Below are positions 1 to 5,761 of a DNA stretch of 7,291 nucleotides, in pieces; position 1 is the first letter of the stretch, and each line of letters opens with the position of its first letter. Source of the stretch: Actinomycetes bacterium. Lineage in GTDB: Bacteria > Actinomycetota > Acidimicrobiia > Acidimicrobiales > RAAP-2. The position numbers and the translations under genes are program-made. The notes beneath the pieces were generated by a model that worked only from the letters and a program-made list of their open reading frames with translations, did not search any database and was not told the DNA's origin. The stretch is taken from contig JAJYXS010000149.1 of NCBI GenBank assembly GCA_021801615.1, positions 1-7,291 on the forward strand. Direction: 5' to 3'.

Positions 1-3
1 AGG

Positions 4-1002
4 CTAGGTGTAGAGGTGGGCAGCGCGGACAAGTCCGTAGGTGATACCCCAGTGTTTCATGATCTTCTTGTACGCGCCCGTCGAGATGAGATGGTCCATC
101 GCCTTGGTCACGAGTCCTGCGATCTTGGCAGACTTTGCCACTCCTGCACCTTCGGGGGTGGGCAGGTAGTTGAGTGGCTGAAGGACCAGCGAGTGCTCGG
201 ACTTCTTGATGAGCCAGGCCAGCTGATCCTCCGAGCTCGAATAGACCTGGTCCCTGCCGCTCGTGACCGCGAGCTCCGCGGCAGCGTCCGAGGGGAAGGT
301 GGCAACCTTCACCGGCGGCAGCTTCTTCTTCGAGCAGGTCGGGTCGATACCGTTGAGCTGCTCGATGAACGCAGAGCCCTCGATGACCGCGACGCTCTTC
401 CCACACAGGTCCGTGAAAGTCTTGATGTGGATGGGACTGCGCTTCACGACCGCGAACCCGGTACCCACGTTGTAGTAGGTCACGATGTCGATCGCCTTCA
501 CGCGTGCGGGCGTGTAGATGAACGAGGTGAACGACGTGTTGTACCGGCCATTCTGGAGCCCGGGGATGAACCCTGTGAAGTTCCCCGAGGCGATCGCGTG
601 CCAGCGAATCCCGAGAGTCGCCGCGACCGCCTTCCCCAGGTCGACCTCCCAACCGACGAGCTTGCTCCCGACAACCAGTTCGTCAGGCGGGGCATCGTTG
701 TAGGTCACGTCCACCAAGCCGGTCTTCTTCACCGAGGTGGGGACCTTCTTCGCGAGCGCCTTGTCCACGGTGATCTTGGCGCCCTCGATCGTGACAGGCT
801 TGTGCGCCGCCCGCAGACGGGCGGGGCTCGCCTGCGCCGACGGGGCAAGCACCGTTGCGCCGAGAGCCAGCGAAGCACCGAGAGCGACCACCCCTACGCC
901 CCTGAGCAATGCTCGGTGCGAACGTGGCGCGACCACCCCGGTTCGGCCAGCGGCATGGCGCGCCATCGGACCTGCAACGCCCGCTTCGTCGATCTGGCTC
1001 AT
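4..1002 (-). CDS. Secreted amino-acid-type ABC transporter substrate-binding protein (SBP family 3)
   Basis: Likely captures a small amino acid or amine outside the membrane and delivers it to an ABC permease. The 332-residue protein has a basic N-terminus, a hydrophobic stretch at about residues 31-53 and an AQA-SP signal-peptidase I-like site near 56-60, so it looks Sec-exported. No cysteine follows the hydrophobic stretch, so there is no lipobox, which is unusual for a Gram-positive-type binding protein. The mature part follows the SBP_bac_3 pattern: GWEVDLGKAVAATLG (117-131), a phenylalanine-rich ligand-side segment (139-146), IPGLQNGRY and TPARVKAIDI (146-173), DLCGKSVAVIEGS (198-210). 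Cys200 and Cys223 could form a disulfide. The usual acidic residue in the 'GkyD' motif is Asn155. The ATG start is preceded by GGGGG about 7 nt upstream. It lies downstream of the oxidoreductase gene on the same strand but probably has its own promoter. No permease or ATPase gene is visible; they may lie beyond base 1. Ligand unknown. Confidence 0.9.
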   Translation of the reverse strand: MSQIDEAGVAGPMARHAAGRTGVVAPRSHRALLRGVGVVALGASLALGATVLAPSAQASPARLRAAHKPVTIEGAKITVDKALAKKVPTSVKKTGLVDVTYNDAPPDELVVGSKLVGWEVDLGKAVAATLGIRWHAIASGNFTGFIPGLQNGRYNTSFTSFIYTPARVKAIDIVTYYNVGTGFAVVKRSPIHIKTFTDLCGKSVAVIEGSAFIEQLNGIDPTCSKKKLPPVKVATFPSDAAAELAVTSGRDQVYSSSEDQLAWLIKKSEHSLVLQPLNYLPTPEGAGVAKSAKIAGLVTKAMDHLISTGAYKKIMKHWGITYGLVRAAHLYT

Positions 1003-1049
1003 GTCGCCCCCGTTCCTCGTTCTTCACCGATCGGCAATACGTTGGCGAC

Positions 1050-1079
1050 GTTCTAGCGCGCAGCTCGCCTGTTCGTCAA
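1050..1079 (-). promoter_or_regulatory. Candidate sigma-70-type promoter of the binding-protein gene
   Basis: Read on the minus strand, TTGACG (1079-1074) is followed after 18 nt by TAGAAC (1055-1050). Both are close to the primary-sigma consensus (TTGACA, TATAAT). Transcription would begin near 1043 and leave a leader of about 40 nt before the ATG at 1002, with GGGGG as the ribosome site. This would allow the binding protein to be expressed separately from the upstream oxidoreductase gene. Seen in sequence; promoter activity is inferred. Confidence 0.5.
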
Positions 1080-1080
1080 C

Positions 1081-1094
1081 CGCACAATTGTTCG
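1081..1094. promoter_or_regulatory. Imperfect palindrome just upstream of the -35 box (possible operator)
   Basis: CGCACAATTGTTCG is an inverted repeat with a perfect 8-bp core (ACAATTGT, 1084-1091) and 6 of 7 half-site pairs matching. It ends two bases from the candidate -35 hexamer of the binding-protein gene, where an activator or repressor of an uptake gene would commonly bind. Its AT-rich core stands out from the GC-rich surroundings. The binding protein is unknown. Confidence 0.35.
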
Positions 1095-1194
1095 CAGCAT
1101 CGATCGTCTTTGTCGGCGACGGAGAACGCGCGTAGCCCCAGGAAGGGCTGAGTGGATGTTGGACCCGGAGCGGAGCTTCTCGCCCGCCGCCGAC

Positions 1195-1219
1195 GGAGGG
1201 GGGAGGGGAGAGGGAGAGG
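1195..1219. other. 25-bp homopurine tract in the oxidoreductase / binding-protein gap
   Basis: Every base from 1195 to 1219 on the plus strand is G or A, so the transcript of the minus-strand genes would carry a C/U-only run right after the oxidoreductase stop codon (1224-1226). The rest of the 221-bp gap (1003-1223) holds the promoter and palindrome described separately and no credible gene. A long unstructured C-rich RNA could serve as a Rho loading region; that is inference. Confidence 0.4.
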
Positions 1220-1223
1220 TCAA

Positions 1224-2498
1224 CTAGCTCGTCGCGAAGCGCTCCGGGGAGAACGGAGCGAGATCGAGCTCCGGCTGGCGCTCGACCGCCAGATCGGCGA
1301 GCACGCGCCCCATGAGCGGGCCCGCGGTGAACCCCATGTGCGGGAACAGGCCAACGACCACCCGGGGAGCACGGCGGAGCACTCCGAGGACCGGGCGGTG
1401 GTCAGGCGTGCCGTTGCCGATCCCCGCCCAAGACCGCAGAACGAGCGCCGAACCGAGGCGCGGCACGACGCCGAGCGCCACGGCAAGGTTCGCACGCATC
1501 GAGTCGAGGCGCACGAGCGGGTAACCCGTCCCTCGCTCGAGGCGTGCAGGCCAGCCGCCGCCGACCAGGACCGTACCGGCCTTCGCCTGTTTGAGCGTGA
1601 GACGCTGGCCTGCGTAGTAGAGGAGATGCTCGATGAAGGGCTGTACCGGCTCAGTGGCGGCGACCTGGACGGGCTCACTCGAGATAGGCAGCGCGAGCCC
1701 GGGCTCGAGCGACCGCACCTGGTACGCCAGGGCGTCGCCCGACGCCAGGACCACCCGTTCTGCCTCGAGCACCTGCGTCTCGGTGCGCCCGCCTTCGGAC
1801 GCCGCGAACGTCAGCCGGGCCGCCTGACCCTTCATCTCGAGGTCGACGAGCGCGCACCGAGCGCGGATCTCGGCACCCGCACGGGCAGCAGCGCGAGCAA
1901 AGGCCGGCGTCGCGAGCATCGGATTTGCCTTGCCCTCAACTGGGCTGTACTCCGCCCCGACCACCCGCTCCGAGACGTAGGGGGCGAGCGCCATCACGTC
2001 CGCGCGGGAGAGCACCTGGGCATCGAGCCCGGCCTCCTGCTCGACGCGAACTTTCTCCTCGATGAGCTGCATCTGAGCAGGGTCGTCCGCGAGGAGCAAG
2101 CCGCCCTTGGTTCGAACCTCGAGGTCGGTGCCGAGCTCCTCGTCGAGCCTCCCCCACATCTCGAGCGCGTCGAGCAGGAAGCGCAGAGCAGGCAGGAAGT
2201 CACGGGCCCAGCCGGGCCCGAAGCGCTCGAAGGGCTCACGCTGGATCTGGCCGTGCAGGCTGCCCGCGTTGCGCCCCGACGCCTCGGTTCCCACCTCACC
2301 GCGCTCTGCCAGGACAACCGAGGCGCCAGCGCACGCGAGGTGGTAGGCGGTGGCGCAGCCGGTGATGCCGCCGCCGACGACGGCGACGTCGTAGCGGCGG
2401 GAAGCACGAGCGGGCCCCCCGACCACGAATTCGTCCGGGGCCGTACCGGAGTGGGCACCCGAGGTCGACGCACTGGGCTGTGTGCTGGTTCCGTGCAT
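1224..2498 (-). CDS. FAD-dependent oxidoreductase of the D-amino acid oxidase (DAO/DadA) family
   Basis: A glycine/D-amino-acid-dehydrogenase-type flavoenzyme, 424 residues, predicted to oxidise the C-N bond of an amino or imino acid and pass electrons to O2 or a carrier. The FAD dinucleotide fold is clear: YDVAVVGGGITGCATAYHLA (36-55) with the ribose-binding acidic residue Glu65, then TEASGRNAG (71-79), typical of DAO-family flavin contacts. VVLASG (249-254) is the second ADP-binding strand. The C-terminal LRSWAG (354-359), TPDHRPVLG (364-372) and GFTAGPLMG (389-397) match the closing FAD motif. About 35 residues before the fold are poorly conserved-looking and rich in Ser/Thr/Gly; the ATG at 2498 has only a weak ribosome site, so a downstream GTG (residue 25, about 2426) is an alternative start. 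It diverges from the DapA-family gene with 114 bp between starts, suggesting shared control. D-hydroxyproline dehydrogenase, D-amino acid dehydrogenase and sarcosine-type oxidase are all possible; substrate not assignable from sequence alone. Confidence 0.9.
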   Translation of the reverse strand: MHGTSTQPSASTSGAHSGTAPDEFVVGGPARASRRYDVAVVGGGITGCATAYHLACAGASVVLAERGEVGTEASGRNAGSLHGQIQREPFERFGPGWARDFLPALRFLLDALEMWGRLDEELGTDLEVRTKGGLLLADDPAQMQLIEEKVRVEQEAGLDAQVLSRADVMALAPYVSERVVGAEYSPVEGKANPMLATPAFARAAARAGAEIRARCALVDLEMKGQAARLTFAASEGGRTETQVLEAERVVLASGDALAYQVRSLEPGLALPISSEPVQVAATEPVQPFIEHLLYYAGQRLTLKQAKAGTVLVGGGWPARLERGTGYPLVRLDSMRANLAVALGVVPRLGSALVLRSWAGIGNGTPDHRPVLGVLRRAPRVVVGLFPHMGFTAGPLMGRVLADLAVERQPELDLAPFSPERFATS

Positions 2499-2552
2499 GG
2501 AGCGCTCGAGGCTAGGGGATGGGGCTCGTCGTCTCGGAAGGGCTTGCGAGAG

Positions 2553-2581
2553 GGGACATGGGCGGGGCGGGGACGTACACT
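2553..2581 (+). promoter_or_regulatory. Candidate promoter of the DapA-family gene
   Basis: GGGACA (2553-2558) is followed after exactly 17 nt by TACACT (2576-2581), giving a 4/6 match at -35 and a good -10. Transcription would start near 2588, leaving a leader of about 25 nt that includes the ribosome site. The 114-bp region 2499-2612 also has to carry the oxidoreductase promoter on the minus strand; I see no convincing one there. Confidence 0.45.
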
Positions 2582-2599
2582 ATGCGGCTGATTGTTCGC

Positions 2600-2606
2600 A
2601 GAGAGG
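2600..2606 (+). promoter_or_regulatory. Ribosome binding site that fixes the DapA-family start at ATG 2613
   Basis: AGAGAGG lies 6 nt before the ATG at 2613. An in-frame TTG at 2592 would place this site inside the coding sequence and has no ribosome site of its own, so the ATG is preferred. Confidence 0.7.
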
Positions 2607-2612
2607 ATACCC

Positions 2613-3563
2613 ATGGCACCACAGTTCCACGGCAGCTATACGGTCTGCGTCACGCCCTTCAGCGAGGACGGCTCACGCGTCGACACCCACGCGCTGCGAC
2701 GCTTCCTCGCCTGGCAGCTCGACGTCGGAGTGCCAGGGGTGATCGTCCTCGGGACGACCGGCGAATTCCTCACCGTGAGCGATGACGAGCGCGCTCAGGT
2801 CGTCGAGACCACCGTGGACACGGTCGGCGGGCGGATCCCCGTGCTGGTCGGCACGATGAACGCCTTCACGCCCAGGGCGGTGGCCTACAGCCGCCAGGCG
2901 GAGGAGCTGGGCGCGGATGGCCTCATGATCCTGCCCCCCTACTACTACACCCCGACCGACGACGAGATCTTCGGCTACTACCGCGCAATCTGCGAGGCGG
3001 TCTCCGTCCCGATCATGCTCTACAACAACCCGGTCACGTCCAACGTGGACATGTCGGCTGCGCTCGTCGCCAGGCTCACCCGAGCGTTCGAACAGGTGCG
3101 GTACATCAAGGAGTCGAGCCGGGACCTGGCCCGGGTGCGCGACGTCATCGAGGCGACCGAGGGTGTGATGAACGTCTACGCGGGCGAGCGCGCCGTGGAC
3201 TCTTTCCTGCTGGGCGCCATTGGCTACGTAAATCCCTACGGCAACTACGTGCCCCGGGCCTCCGCACGGATGTGGGGGCTCCTCGAGGAGGGTCGGGTGG
3301 ACGACGCCCGGCGGATCCAGCGTCTGCTCGACGCGATGGACCACACGATCGCCGAGGGGCACCCCACCTACGGCCATCAGTGCTACTCGAAGCGGCTGGC
3401 TGCCGTCGCCGGCTACCCGGTCGGTGACGTGCGCGCGCCCATCACCCCGTTCACCGCCCTAGGCGACGAGGGCGAACGACGGGTAGCGATCCTCTCCGAC
3501 CTCATGCTGCGCCTCGACGCCCTTGTCGACGAGTTGGACGCGACGGCAACCGTACCGGCATGA
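2613..3563 (+). CDS. DapA/NanA-family class I aldolase or lyase (dihydrodipicolinate synthase family), catabolic type
   Basis: A TIM-barrel enzyme of 316 residues (E. coli DapA is 292) that forms a Schiff base with an alpha-keto acid. Visible motifs: GTTGE (47-51) binding the keto-acid carboxylate, PPYYYTP (108-114) containing the likely triad tyrosine Tyr111, LYNNP (136-140) with catalytic Tyr137, and YIKESS (164-169) with Schiff-base Lys166. The C-terminal GYPVGDVRAPITPF (267-280) is typical of the family. The arginine that in true DapA follows the YNVP motif and grips aspartate semialdehyde (Arg138 in E. coli) is replaced: YNNP is followed by Val-Thr-Ser. Lysine biosynthesis is therefore unlikely. 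Family members in catabolic clusters include 1-pyrroline-4-hydroxy-2-carboxylate deaminase, keto-deoxy-sugar-acid aldolases/dehydratases and N-acetylneuraminate lyase. Divergence from an amino-acid flavoenzyme favours the deaminase, by inference. It converges on the SnoaL-like gene with 39 bp between stops and no obvious hairpin terminator there. Confidence 0.9.
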   Translation: MAPQFHGSYTVCVTPFSEDGSRVDTHALRRFLAWQLDVGVPGVIVLGTTGEFLTVSDDERAQVVETTVDTVGGRIPVLVGTMNAFTPRAVAYSRQAEELGADGLMILPPYYYTPTDDEIFGYYRAICEAVSVPIMLYNNPVTSNVDMSAALVARLTRAFEQVRYIKESSRDLARVRDVIEATEGVMNVYAGERAVDSFLLGAIGYVNPYGNYVPRASARMWGLLEEGRVDDARRIQRLLDAMDHTIAEGHPTYGHQCYSKRLAAVAGYPVGDVRAPITPFTALGDEGERRVAILSDLMLRLDALVDELDATATVPA

Positions 3564-3602
3564 GCCAGTCGCACTCGGGGGAATTCGCTTCACCAGCTGA
3601 CA

Positions 3603-4100
3603 TCAAGCCGACGTCGGGCGAGGAAGTCGCTCGAATCGGTTGATGTTGACGTCGAAGCCGGCGTCGTTGCCGGTGAGGAGCTGCCGGCGTGATGAGATCC
3701 TCCAGCGATCGTCGGGACAACGTACGAGGCGGTCCTCGTACTTGCCCATCATCGTGGCAGTCGAGCCGTCTGGGCGCTCGTGCCAGGCCAGGACGTAGCT
3801 CGACGCGACCGCGGAGACCCCGTCGGGATCCAAGGTGACGAGCACGTTGGAAAGGTGGTGCGAGGTGCGCGCCCAACGCCACATCCTGGCGAGGTCGTGG
3901 CGAAGCCCTTCGGCGCCGCTACTGCGCAGGTGCGGCTCAGGGCCGTAGTCCACGACGCAGTCGTCCGTGAACAGCGACGCCAGCGCGTCCAGGTCCATCT
4001 TGTCGAGGAACGCGCAGTACGAGTGGAGCACCTCCGTGATCTCCTGCTTGTCGCGCAGCTCCCGGACCACCGCGTCGAAGCTCGACAGTCGCTCGGTCAT
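3603..4100 (-). CDS. Small SnoaL/NTF2-fold protein of unknown role
   Basis: A 165-residue protein with the alpha+beta-cone pattern of the SnoaL-like/NTF2 superfamily, which includes dehydratases, isomerases, polyketide cyclases and non-catalytic proteins. It opens with a helix and SYCAFLDKMDLDALASLFTDDCVVDYG (27-53), the usual 'Y..ylD..d...l..lF..D' signature, followed by SHHLSNVLVTLD (80-91), a strand YVLAWH (102-107), GKYEDRL (119-125) and WRISSR (133-138). His81 or His82, with Asp33 or Tyr28, could form the pocket's acid-base pair, as in scytalone-dehydratase-like relatives; this is an inference. The ATG at 4100 has a very strong ribosome site (GAGGAGGAG) directly upstream. It sits 51 bp behind the semialdehyde dehydrogenase on the same strand and is probably co-transcribed with it, which suggests a role on the same substrate or an intermediate. 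No signal peptide or membrane segment. Confidence 0.82.
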   Translation of the reverse strand: MTERLSSFDAVVRELRDKQEITEVLHSYCAFLDKMDLDALASLFTDDCVVDYGPEPHLRSSGAEGLRHDLARMWRWARTSHHLSNVLVTLDPDGVSAVASSYVLAWHERPDGSTATMMGKYEDRLVRCPDDRWRISSRRQLLTGNDAGFDVNINRFERLPRPTSA

Positions 4101-4151
4101 CTCCTCCTCCTCTCCAGCGGACCATGAGCGCCCCTCACCGGCGCGCCCTGC

Positions 4152-5684
4152 TCAGCGCGCCGTCGCTGTCACGCCGTCGACGCAGAGGTACTTCACCTCG
4201 AGGAACTCCTCGAGGCCGTGATGCGAGCCCTCCCGGCCCAGACCGGACTGCTTCATGCCTCCGAACGGGGCGCCCTCGTAGGAGATGGAGCCCGTGTTCA
4301 CCCCGACGACGCCGAATTCGAGCGCCTCGCCGAAGCGCAGGGCACGGCCGAGATCGCGCGTGTAGAAGTACGCTGCGAGCCCTGACTCGGTGGCATTCGC
4401 GAGCGCGAGGGCCTCCTCCTCGGTCTCGAAGCGGAAGACAGGGGCCACCGGGCCGAAGGTCTCCTCCCGCGCGATCGCCATCCCAGCCTGGGCCCCCACC
4501 ACGACGGTGGGCTCGAAGAAGGTCCCGCCCAGCTCATGGGGTCGCCCGCCTCGGCGCACCTCGGCGCCCAAGGAGGTTGCATCCAGGAGATGTCGCTGGA
4601 CTTTCGCGAGGGCACGGCCGTCGATGAGCGGACCCACTTGCACTCGAGGGTCGATGCCGTGCCCGACGACCAATTCCCCGACGCCCTGGGTCAAGCGCTC
4701 CACGAACTCGTCGTGGACCTTCGCATGGACGAGCACCCGGTTCGAGCAGACGCACGTTTGACCGGCGTTACGAAACTTGGACTCGATTGCGCCGGTCACG
4801 GCCGCCTCGAGGTCGGCGTCGTCGAAGACAACGAAGGGGGCGTTGCCGCCCAGCTCGAGGGCGACGCGCTTGACCGTTGGCGCGCACTGGGCCATCAGCA
4901 GCTTCCCGACCTCGGTGGAGCCGGTGAAGGTGAGCATGCGGACATCGGGCGACTCGGTCAGCACGGCGCCGACGACGACCGGGTCACCATGCACCACGTT
5001 CAGGACACCCGGGGGCATCCCGGCTCGAGAGGCGAGCTCGGCGAGCGCCAGCGCCGAGAGAGGCGCCTCGCTCGGCGGCTTCAGCACCACGGTGCAGCCA
5101 GCGGCGATGGCAGGCGCGACCTTGCGGGCAATCATCAGGGCAGGGAAGTTCCACGGGGTGATGGCAGCGACCACGCCAACCGGCTGGCGGAGCGCAAAGA
5201 GCCGCCGCCCGGGCCGGTTGTACGGGATCACCTCGCCGTAGGCACGACGCGCCTCTTCGGCGAAGTAACGCAGGAAAGCGGCGCTGTAGGTGAGCTCGCC
5301 CACCGCTTCGCCGATCGGCTTACCTTGCTCGATGGTGAGCAGCGCTGCCAGCTCCTCGGACGAAGAGGTCAACAGCTGCTGCCAGCGCCAGAGCACTTCT
5401 GCCCGTACGCCCGCAGGGAGAGCCCGCCAGCCGGCCAGCGCCCTGGACGCTGCCGCGATGGCCTCGCGAGTGTCCTCCGCGGACGCTGTGGCAACTGCCC
5501 CCACGAGGATCCCGGTCGCCGGGTCGTGCACCTCCAACCGTTGGTCGTTGGAGGCCTGTCTCCAGCGGCCGTCGACATAGAGGTCCTCTCGGACAAGCCC
5601 CGCTTCGCGCAGCCCGTCGAGCCGCGCGGCAACGAGGGTCGAGGCCGCATCGAGTGAGGTGGCAGGTGAACTGGGCGGCGTCAT
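4152..5684 (-). CDS. gabD: NAD(P)-dependent succinate-semialdehyde dehydrogenase-like aldehyde dehydrogenase
   Basis: Oxidises an omega-semialdehyde to the dicarboxylic acid, most likely succinate semialdehyde or 2-oxoglutarate semialdehyde, in the cytoplasm. All ALDH landmarks are present in 510 residues: PWNF (177-180, oxyanion Asn179), LKPPSE (201-206), GSTEVG (255-260), ALELGG with general base Glu277, GQTCVCSNR with nucleophile Cys311, EETFGPV (407-413). The closing GVVGVNTGSISYEGAPFGGMKQSGLGREG region (458-486) and the CVC pair (Cys311/Cys313, equivalent to the redox-sensitive pair of human SSADH) are hallmarks of the GabD subfamily. Lys202 and Ser205 match the spacing of the NADP-binding Lys/Ser of E. 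coli GabD, suggesting NADP use. The N-terminus is about 20-25 residues longer than in E. coli GabD (482), low-complexity to residue 16; the ATG at 5684 has only GGGG as a possible ribosome site. It diverges from the aminotransferase gene, its likely partner, and leads into the SnoaL-like gene. 2-Oxoglutarate semialdehyde dehydrogenases of type I are close relatives and cannot be excluded. Confidence 0.92.
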   Translation of the reverse strand: MTPPSSPATSLDAASTLVAARLDGLREAGLVREDLYVDGRWRQASNDQRLEVHDPATGILVGAVATASAEDTREAIAAASRALAGWRALPAGVRAEVLWRWQQLLTSSSEELAALLTIEQGKPIGEAVGELTYSAAFLRYFAEEARRAYGEVIPYNRPGRRLFALRQPVGVVAAITPWNFPALMIARKVAPAIAAGCTVVLKPPSEAPLSALALAELASRAGMPPGVLNVVHGDPVVVGAVLTESPDVRMLTFTGSTEVGKLLMAQCAPTVKRVALELGGNAPFVVFDDADLEAAVTGAIESKFRNAGQTCVCSNRVLVHAKVHDEFVERLTQGVGELVVGHGIDPRVQVGPLIDGRALAKVQRHLLDATSLGAEVRRGGRPHELGGTFFEPTVVVGAQAGMAIAREETFGPVAPVFRFETEEEALALANATESGLAAYFYTRDLGRALRFGEALEFGVVGVNTGSISYEGAPFGGMKQSGLGREGSHHGLEEFLEVKYLCVDGVTATAR

Positions 5685-5694
5685 CGGAGCCCCG

Positions 5695-5701
5695 ATACTA
5701 T
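5695..5701. promoter_or_regulatory. Near-symmetric -10 element shared by the divergent dehydrogenase and aminotransferase genes
   Basis: The bases ATACTAT read TACTAT on the plus strand (5696-5701) and TAGTAT on the minus strand (5700-5695); each is a good -10 hexamer. Plus-strand transcription would start near 5708, leaving about 54 nt before the TTG start of the aminotransferase. Minus-strand transcription would start near 5688, only about 4 nt before the dehydrogenase ATG, making that mRNA almost leaderless. Neither direction has a good -35, which fits a regulator-dependent promoter. Inferred from sequence only. Confidence 0.4.
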
Positions 5702-5707
5702 CGTGAT

Positions 5708-5734
5708 GTCGTTCGTCAGACGGACGGTCGTTCG
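5708..5734. repeat. Pair of 8-bp direct repeats between the divergent genes
   Basis: GTCGTTCG occurs at 5708-5715 and again at 5727-5734, a spacing of 19 bp or about two helix turns, immediately beside the shared -10 element. A 9-bp inverted repeat (CGTCAGACG, 5714-5722) overlaps the first copy and the spacer. The arrangement resembles tandem regulator half-sites on one DNA face. The regulator is not in the window. Confidence 0.35.
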
Positions 5735-5746
5735 CTTACCGTGCAC

Positions 5747-5755
5747 GAGGAAGGA
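5747..5755 (+). promoter_or_regulatory. Strong ribosome binding site that points to a TTG start for the aminotransferase
   Basis: GAGGAAGGA contains AGGAAGG (5748-5754), 7 nt before TTG at 5762. The longer frame from GTG 5654 overlaps the divergent dehydrogenase coding sequence by 31 bp and lacks such a site; GTG 5741 lies directly ahead of this motif and also lacks one. Confidence 0.65.
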
Positions 5756-5761
5756 ACCCTA

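Noticed and set aside
16..1056. Long open frame on the plus strand opposite the binding-protein gene, and similar long frames at 1152-2591, 2673-3377 and 4536-5657
   Set aside because: They are antisense to well-recognised genes, have Arg/His/Gly-rich compositions typical of shadow frames in GC-rich DNA, and match no family I recognise.
1134..1149. Hairpin AGCCC-(6 nt)-GGGCT between the oxidoreductase and binding-protein genes
   Set aside because: The stem is only five pairs and no U-run follows it on the minus-strand transcript, so it is not supported as a terminator.
1218..1223. TTGACC on the minus strand next to the oxidoreductase stop, as a possible -35 box
   Set aside because: No -10-like hexamer occurs at a suitable distance; the pyrimidine-only run follows instead.
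2592..2612. TTG start extending the DapA-family protein by seven residues
   Set aside because: The ribosome site AGAGAGG lies inside this extension at the right distance from ATG 2613, and the family core begins right after that ATG.
2613..3563. Lysine-biosynthesis dapA
   Set aside because: The substrate arginine is missing, and the neighbours are catabolic and transport genes rather than dapB, asd or lysA.
3608..3617. Perfect 10-bp palindrome CCGACGTCGG at the 3' end of the SnoaL-like gene
   Set aside because: It is short, inside coding sequence, has no loop for a terminator hairpin and is the sort of palindrome expected by chance in GC-rich DNA.
5654..5761. GTG start giving a 492-residue aminotransferase
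   Set aside because: It overlaps the divergent dehydrogenase coding sequence, covers the shared promoter region, adds residues with no family resemblance and lacks a ribosome site; TTG 5762 has a strong one.
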